Shown piece after piece: positions 6,626-10,056 of a stretch of DNA of 10,056 bases; within the stretch, counting starts at the first letter, position 1, and every line of letters begins with the position of its first letter. Position numbers and translations under genes: made by a program. The notes beneath the pieces were generated by a model. It worked only from the letters and a program-made list of their open reading frames with translations. It searched no databases and had not been told where the DNA came from. Where the stretch lies: NCBI GenBank assembly GCA_030835185.1, contig JAUQWL010000191.1, positions 1 through 10,056 of the forward strand, given 5' to 3'. Source of the DNA: Solirubrobacterales bacterium. Its GTDB lineage: Bacteria; Actinomycetota; Thermoleophilia; Solirubrobacterales; 70-9.

Positions 6626-8575
6626 TCAGGGCCGGTCGGGGAGTTCCTGCTCGGCCCTGATGATGTGCATCACCGCGTTGATCAGAGCGAGATGGGTGAA
6701 GGCCTGGGGGAAGTTGCCCAGGTGGCGGCCCGAGCGCGGGTCGATCTCTTCGGCGTAGAGCTGGAGTGAGCTGGCGAAGCCGAGCAGACGCTCGCAGAGC
6801 TGGGTCGCCCGGTCCAGCTCGCCGATCTCGACCAGGGCGCTCACCAGCCAGAAGGAGCAGATCGTGAAGCTGCCCTCTTCCCCGTTCAGACCGTCGTCGG
6901 TTTCGTCGACGAGGTAACGCATGACCAGCCCTTCAACCGTGAGCTCGTCGGCGATCGCCAGCACCGTGTTCCGGATCCGCGGATCGTCCGGGGGGAGGAA
7001 GCGCAGCAGTGGCAGCAAGAGGCAGGAGGCGTCGAGGGCGTCGGTTTCGTAGTGCTGGGTGAACACGCCGCGGTCGTCGAGCGCGTTCTCACAGATGTCG
7101 GCGTGGATCTCGTCTGCGGCGAGCTGCCACTTGGCGGCAAGGTCGAACTCCTCGCGAATCCGGGCCAGCCTGGCGCCGCGGTCGACCGCCACCCAGCACA
7201 TCACCTTCGACGAGGTGAAGTGCTGGGGAGCGCCGCGCACCTCCCACATACCGCGGTCGGTCTTCCGCCAGTTCTCGAGTGCGGCGTCGACCTGGCGCTT
7301 GAGGATCGGCCAGATCTCTTCCGGCATGCTGTCGCGCGACTTCGTGTGGAGGTAGAACGAGTCGAGCACCGCGCCCCAGACATCGTGCTGACGCTGGGCG
7401 TAGGCACTGTTGCCGATCCGTACCGGCGAGGCTTTCTCGTAGCCTTCGAGGTGCCCGAGGATCTCCTCATCGAGCTGCTTTTCTCCGGCGACGCCGTACA
7501 TGATCTGGAGGTCGTCGGTGTCTCGGGTCACGTCGGCGAGGAAGTAGAAGAAGTCGTTCGCCTCCCAGTCGAATCCGAGCGTGTAGAGCCCCCAGAGCGT
7601 GAAGGTCGAGTCCCGGATCCACGAGTAGCGGTAGTCCCAGTTGCGCTCGCCCTTCGGCGTCTCCGGCAGCGAGGTGGTCGAGGCGGCGATCAGGGCACCG
7701 GTCGGCGAGTAGGTGAGGCCTTTCAGGGTCAGGGCCGAGCGCTCGAGGAAGCTCCTCCACGGATGGTCGGGAAAGGTCCCCCGGGCGAGCCAGTTCTGCC
7801 AGTGATGCGCCGTCCAGACGAGACGGTCGTGAGCCTCGTCGTAATCCCTCGGGGCGTCGTGTTCGGACCAGGACAGGGCGACGAAGCGGGCATCGCCCTC
7901 CTTGAGCAGTGTGCGGGCGGTGGTCCGGGACCCTTCGAAGCCGAGGTTCATGTCACTGGTCAAGTGGAGCTTGACGTCGCTTCCGGCTGCGGTTGCCACG
8001 CCTTCGTGGTAGCCGCCCCCGGTGTACTGCCAGCTCGCCTGGCTGCGACCGTAATCGAAGACCGGCTTGCAGTCGAGGGTGAGCTGGACCTCGCCGTGGA
8101 CGCAGCGCACCATGCGGAGCAGAACATGTTCGGCGTCGTAGTCAGTGGGCGCACGCCGGTGGGTGTTCGAGCGGTCCTGGTCGTGGTGCCAGGGCCCGAT
8201 CAACAGCACGTCGCGCACGATGATCCAGCCGTCGCCGGTCCCCCAACTCGTCTCGAGCACCATCGTGCCCGGAATGTAGTGGCGGCTGGTGGGCACGTGG
8301 ATGTCGGCGGGGCCGAGACGAAAGCCGCCGGCGCTGCGGTCGAGGATCGAACCGAAGACGCTGGGTGAGTCGAAACGCGGCAGGCACATCCACTCGATGT
8401 TGCCGCCGGGGGCGACCAGCGCCGAGACCTCTCCGTCGGAAAGAAAGCCGTAGTCGGCAATCGGTGGGAACGGGGATACCCCGGGCGCGGTCTCGACGAT
8501 CGGGAGCTGGCTCTCCCAGGTGGACCCGTACTGGTGTCCGGGTCCGGGGCTGGGGGGATAGGCACCGTTGCTCAT
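6626..8575 (-). CDS. Glycoside hydrolase family 15 enzyme (glucoamylase/trehalase type)
   Basis: From the ATG at 8573-8575 the protein has 649 residues, usual for bacterial GH15 enzymes with an N-terminal TREH_N-like beta domain. That domain is seen from about residue 38 (IADYGFLSDGEVSALV, then IEWMCLPRFDSPSVFG). The alpha/alpha barrel follows, with RNWDYRYSWIRDS near 309, DDLQIMYGVAGEKQL near 354, and DVWGAVLDSFYLHTKSRD. By alignment in memory to fungal glucoamylase, E445 in MWEVRG is the likely general acid and E567 in EEGSFTICSFW the likely base. The family inverts alpha-glucosidic bonds at non-reducing ends; actinobacterial relatives act on trehalose or on alpha-glucans, and which applies here cannot be told. 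There is no signal peptide, so it is cytosolic. The frame extends to 8695 without another ATG, but that would overlap the divergent ABC-F gene. Confidence 0.93.
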   Translation of the reverse strand: MSNGAYPPSPGPGHQYGSTWESQLPIVETAPGVSPFPPIADYGFLSDGEVSALVAPGGNIEWMCLPRFDSPSVFGSILDRSAGGFRLGPADIHVPTSRHYIPGTMVLETSWGTGDGWIIVRDVLLIGPWHHDQDRSNTHRRAPTDYDAEHVLLRMVRCVHGEVQLTLDCKPVFDYGRSQASWQYTGGGYHEGVATAAGSDVKLHLTSDMNLGFEGSRTTARTLLKEGDARFVALSWSEHDAPRDYDEAHDRLVWTAHHWQNWLARGTFPDHPWRSFLERSALTLKGLTYSPTGALIAASTTSLPETPKGERNWDYRYSWIRDSTFTLWGLYTLGFDWEANDFFYFLADVTRDTDDLQIMYGVAGEKQLDEEILGHLEGYEKASPVRIGNSAYAQRQHDVWGAVLDSFYLHTKSRDSMPEEIWPILKRQVDAALENWRKTDRGMWEVRGAPQHFTSSKVMCWVAVDRGARLARIREEFDLAAKWQLAADEIHADICENALDDRGVFTQHYETDALDASCLLLPLLRFLPPDDPRIRNTVLAIADELTVEGLVMRYLVDETDDGLNGEEGSFTICSFWLVSALVEIGELDRATQLCERLLGFASSLQLYAEEIDPRSGRHLGNFPQAFTHLALINAVMHIIRAEQELPDRP

Positions 8576-8659
8576 GGGATCCGGATGCTGCCACACCCGA
8601 CTGGTTCCGGTCCACTCTGGTCGCAATCCTGCACCTGAATTGGCAGACTCATTTGTTCC

Positions 8660-10056
8660 GTGGCAGTGGTAACCGCATCCGGCGTCGGCATCCACCTCGG
8701 TGGTGAGCCGGTCTTCTCCGACGTGTCATTCAAGCTGATGCGCCGCGACCGCATGACGCTTTCCGGTCGAAACGGCGCGGGCAAGTCGACTCTGCTCCGG
8801 ATCCTCGCCGGGGAGGCGACCAACGACTCCGGGAGCCTTTCGTTCCAGAAAGGGGTGCGTGTCGCGCTTCACGACCAACGGCCCCCGCGCAAATCCGGCA
8901 TGACCCTCCAGGAGTACGTGTTCAGCGGACGAAGCGATCTGCTCGAAACCGAGGCCGCCCTGAAAAGGCTGGAGGAATCGATGTCGGACGGTGACAGCAG
9001 CGAGGAGACGATGAACGCCTACGCGGGCGCCCAGCGGACGCTCGAGGTGGCCGGCGGCTACCGCTGGCGGGACGAAGTCCTGATCGTGCTGCGCGGACTC
9101 GGTTTCGGAGAGGACGAGTTCGACCGTCGGCTGAGTACGTTCTCCGGAGGGGAGCTGACGAGGGCTTCGCTGGCCCGCGCGCTGGCGACCGGCGCTGACC
9201 TGCTGCTGCTCGATGAGCCGACCAACCACCTCGACATCAGCACGCTCGAATGGCTGGAGGGCTACCTCAAGAACATTGATGCCGCTGTTGTCCTGGTTGC
9301 CCACGATCGCTGGTTCCTTGAGTCGGTCGGTACGTCCGTGCTCGAAATCGAGGCCGGTCGCAGCCGCTACTTCTCGGGCCCCTGGCATGCCTGGCGTCGC
9401 GAGTACGCCGCTCGGCAGCTTGCGCTCGGCAAGGCGATCGAGAAGCAGCAGGCCGAGATCGCGCGGATGGAGAAGTTCGTCGATCGCTTCCGCTACAAGG
9501 CGACCAAGGCCAGCCAGGCCCAGTCGAAGCTGAAGAAGATCGAAAAGGTCAAGGAGAACGCAGCGAGCATGGCGCCCGAGGACAACCGCCGCCTCGACTT
9601 CGACTTCATCCAGCCGGAACGGGCCAGCAAGGTCGTGATGAAAGCAGTGAACGCCCGTATCGAGGTGCCCGGGCGCATCCTGCTGGAGTCCGTCGGTTTT
9701 GAACTCGAGCGGGACGAACACGTGGTTCTGGTCGGCCCCAATGGTGCCGGCAAGACGACCCTGATGACTACGCTGGCGGGCGAACTCAAACCCGCTTCTG
9801 GAAGCGTCAGGCTGGGTCACAATGCCAAAGTCGGCTATCTCTCCCAGCACGCCGAAACGGCGGTGGGTGAGGGCTCGGTTCTCGACGCCGCTGCCCGGGA
9901 GACCGGCCTCTCCGGCCAGAAGGTACGGGATCTGCTCGGCGCCTTCCTTTTCACGGGAGCGGACGTGAACAAGTCCCTGGCGGACATTTCGGGTGGCGAG
10001 CAGCGCCGGCTGTCACTGGCCATCCTGGTCGCCTCCGGGGCCAACCTGCTGCTGCT
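8660..10056 (+). CDS. ABC-F family ATPase, 3' partial
   Basis: The 465 visible residues show two nucleotide-binding domains and no membrane helices, as in ABC-F proteins that act on the ribosome. NBD1 has Walker A GRNGAGKST (36-44), signature SGGEL (162-166), Walker B LLLLDEPTNHLD (181-192) and H-switch H215. A basic helical linker (about 251-300, with FRYKATKASQAQSKLKKIEK) matches the P-site tRNA-interaction motif region. NBD2 has Walker A GPNGAGKTT (359-367) and signature SGGEQ (444-448). The sequence stops at the window edge within Walker B. The GTG at 8660 gives (M)AVVTASGV, as in relatives starting MAVLTAS; no in-frame ATG precedes the first domain and no good ribosome site is seen. Whether it is a housekeeping translation factor or a ribosome-protecting resistance protein cannot be told. 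Confidence 0.93.
   Translation, partial: MAVVTASGVGIHLGGEPVFSDVSFKLMRRDRMTLSGRNGAGKSTLLRILAGEATNDSGSLSFQKGVRVALHDQRPPRKSGMTLQEYVFSGRSDLLETEAALKRLEESMSDGDSSEETMNAYAGAQRTLEVAGGYRWRDEVLIVLRGLGFGEDEFDRRLSTFSGGELTRASLARALATGADLLLLDEPTNHLDISTLEWLEGYLKNIDAAVVLVAHDRWFLESVGTSVLEIEAGRSRYFSGPWHAWRREYAARQLALGKAIEKQQAEIARMEKFVDRFRYKATKASQAQSKLKKIEKVKENAASMAPEDNRRLDFDFIQPERASKVVMKAVNARIEVPGRILLESVGFELERDEHVVLVGPNGAGKTTLMTTLAGELKPASGSVRLGHNAKVGYLSQHAETAVGEGSVLDAAARETGLSGQKVRDLLGAFLFTGADVNKSLADISGGEQRRLSLAILVASGANLLL

Noticed and set aside
7052..8368. 438-residue open frame on the plus strand
   Set aside because: It mirrors the GH15 gene on the opposite strand; long antisense frames are expected at this GC content.
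8576..8695. 40-residue N-terminal extension of the GH15 enzyme from a GTG at 8695
   Set aside because: It would overlap the divergent ABC-F coding start, has no ribosome site, and the ATG at 8575 gives a normal-length enzyme.
8726..9850. 374-residue open frame on the minus strand
   Set aside because: It is the antisense shadow of the ABC-F gene, which carries all Walker and signature motifs.

Overview
The window looks like an ordinary chromosomal segment of a high-GC actinobacterium. The gene set and protein style (a tmRNA tag ending ALAA, an ECSFYACMPSK-type flavin disulfide oxidoreductase, a TREH_N-like GH15 enzyme) would fit the Thermoleophilia/Solirubrobacterales. That placement is inferred from protein style, not from a marker gene. 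There are seven protein genes and one RNA gene. Coding is dense and GC-rich at third positions, so long antisense shadow frames are common and were discarded.

Left part (1-3105): the 3' end of a gene for a coiled-coil protein with a C-terminal helix-hairpin-helix (ComEA-like) domain runs rightward. It ends inside the stop codon of a leftward metallophosphoesterase gene; the two stops share one CTAG. Just upstream of the phosphoesterase on the same strand, 33 bases away, is a two-NBD flavoprotein disulfide oxidoreductase, and the pair is probably one transcript. The oxidoreductase gene and the next locus are divergent, and the region between them carries an operator-like inverted repeat.

Middle part (3106-5468): a complete ssrA (tmRNA) gene encodes the tag GKKPIRADHEFALAA and is followed by a strong intrinsic terminator. 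Facing it is a leftward SLC13-type permease gene with two internal RCK_C (TrkA_C) domains. The 3465-3701 spacer holds the ssrA terminator and two further hairpins.

Right part (5469-10056): a leftward gene for a small, strongly basic, probably secreted coiled-coil protein of unknown function is followed by a 13-bp perfect hairpin. Next is a leftward GH15 glucoamylase/trehalase-type hydrolase. Divergent from it is an ABC-F ATPase gene that runs off the right edge just before the second Walker B motif.

Functionally the region mixes ribosome rescue and translation factors (tmRNA, ABC-F), redox and carbohydrate metabolism (oxidoreductase, GH15), transport (SLC13) and envelope or secreted proteins. 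I see no mobile element, CRISPR array, prophage or defence island, and no clearly new multi-gene system. The least explained item is the basic secreted coiled-coil protein.
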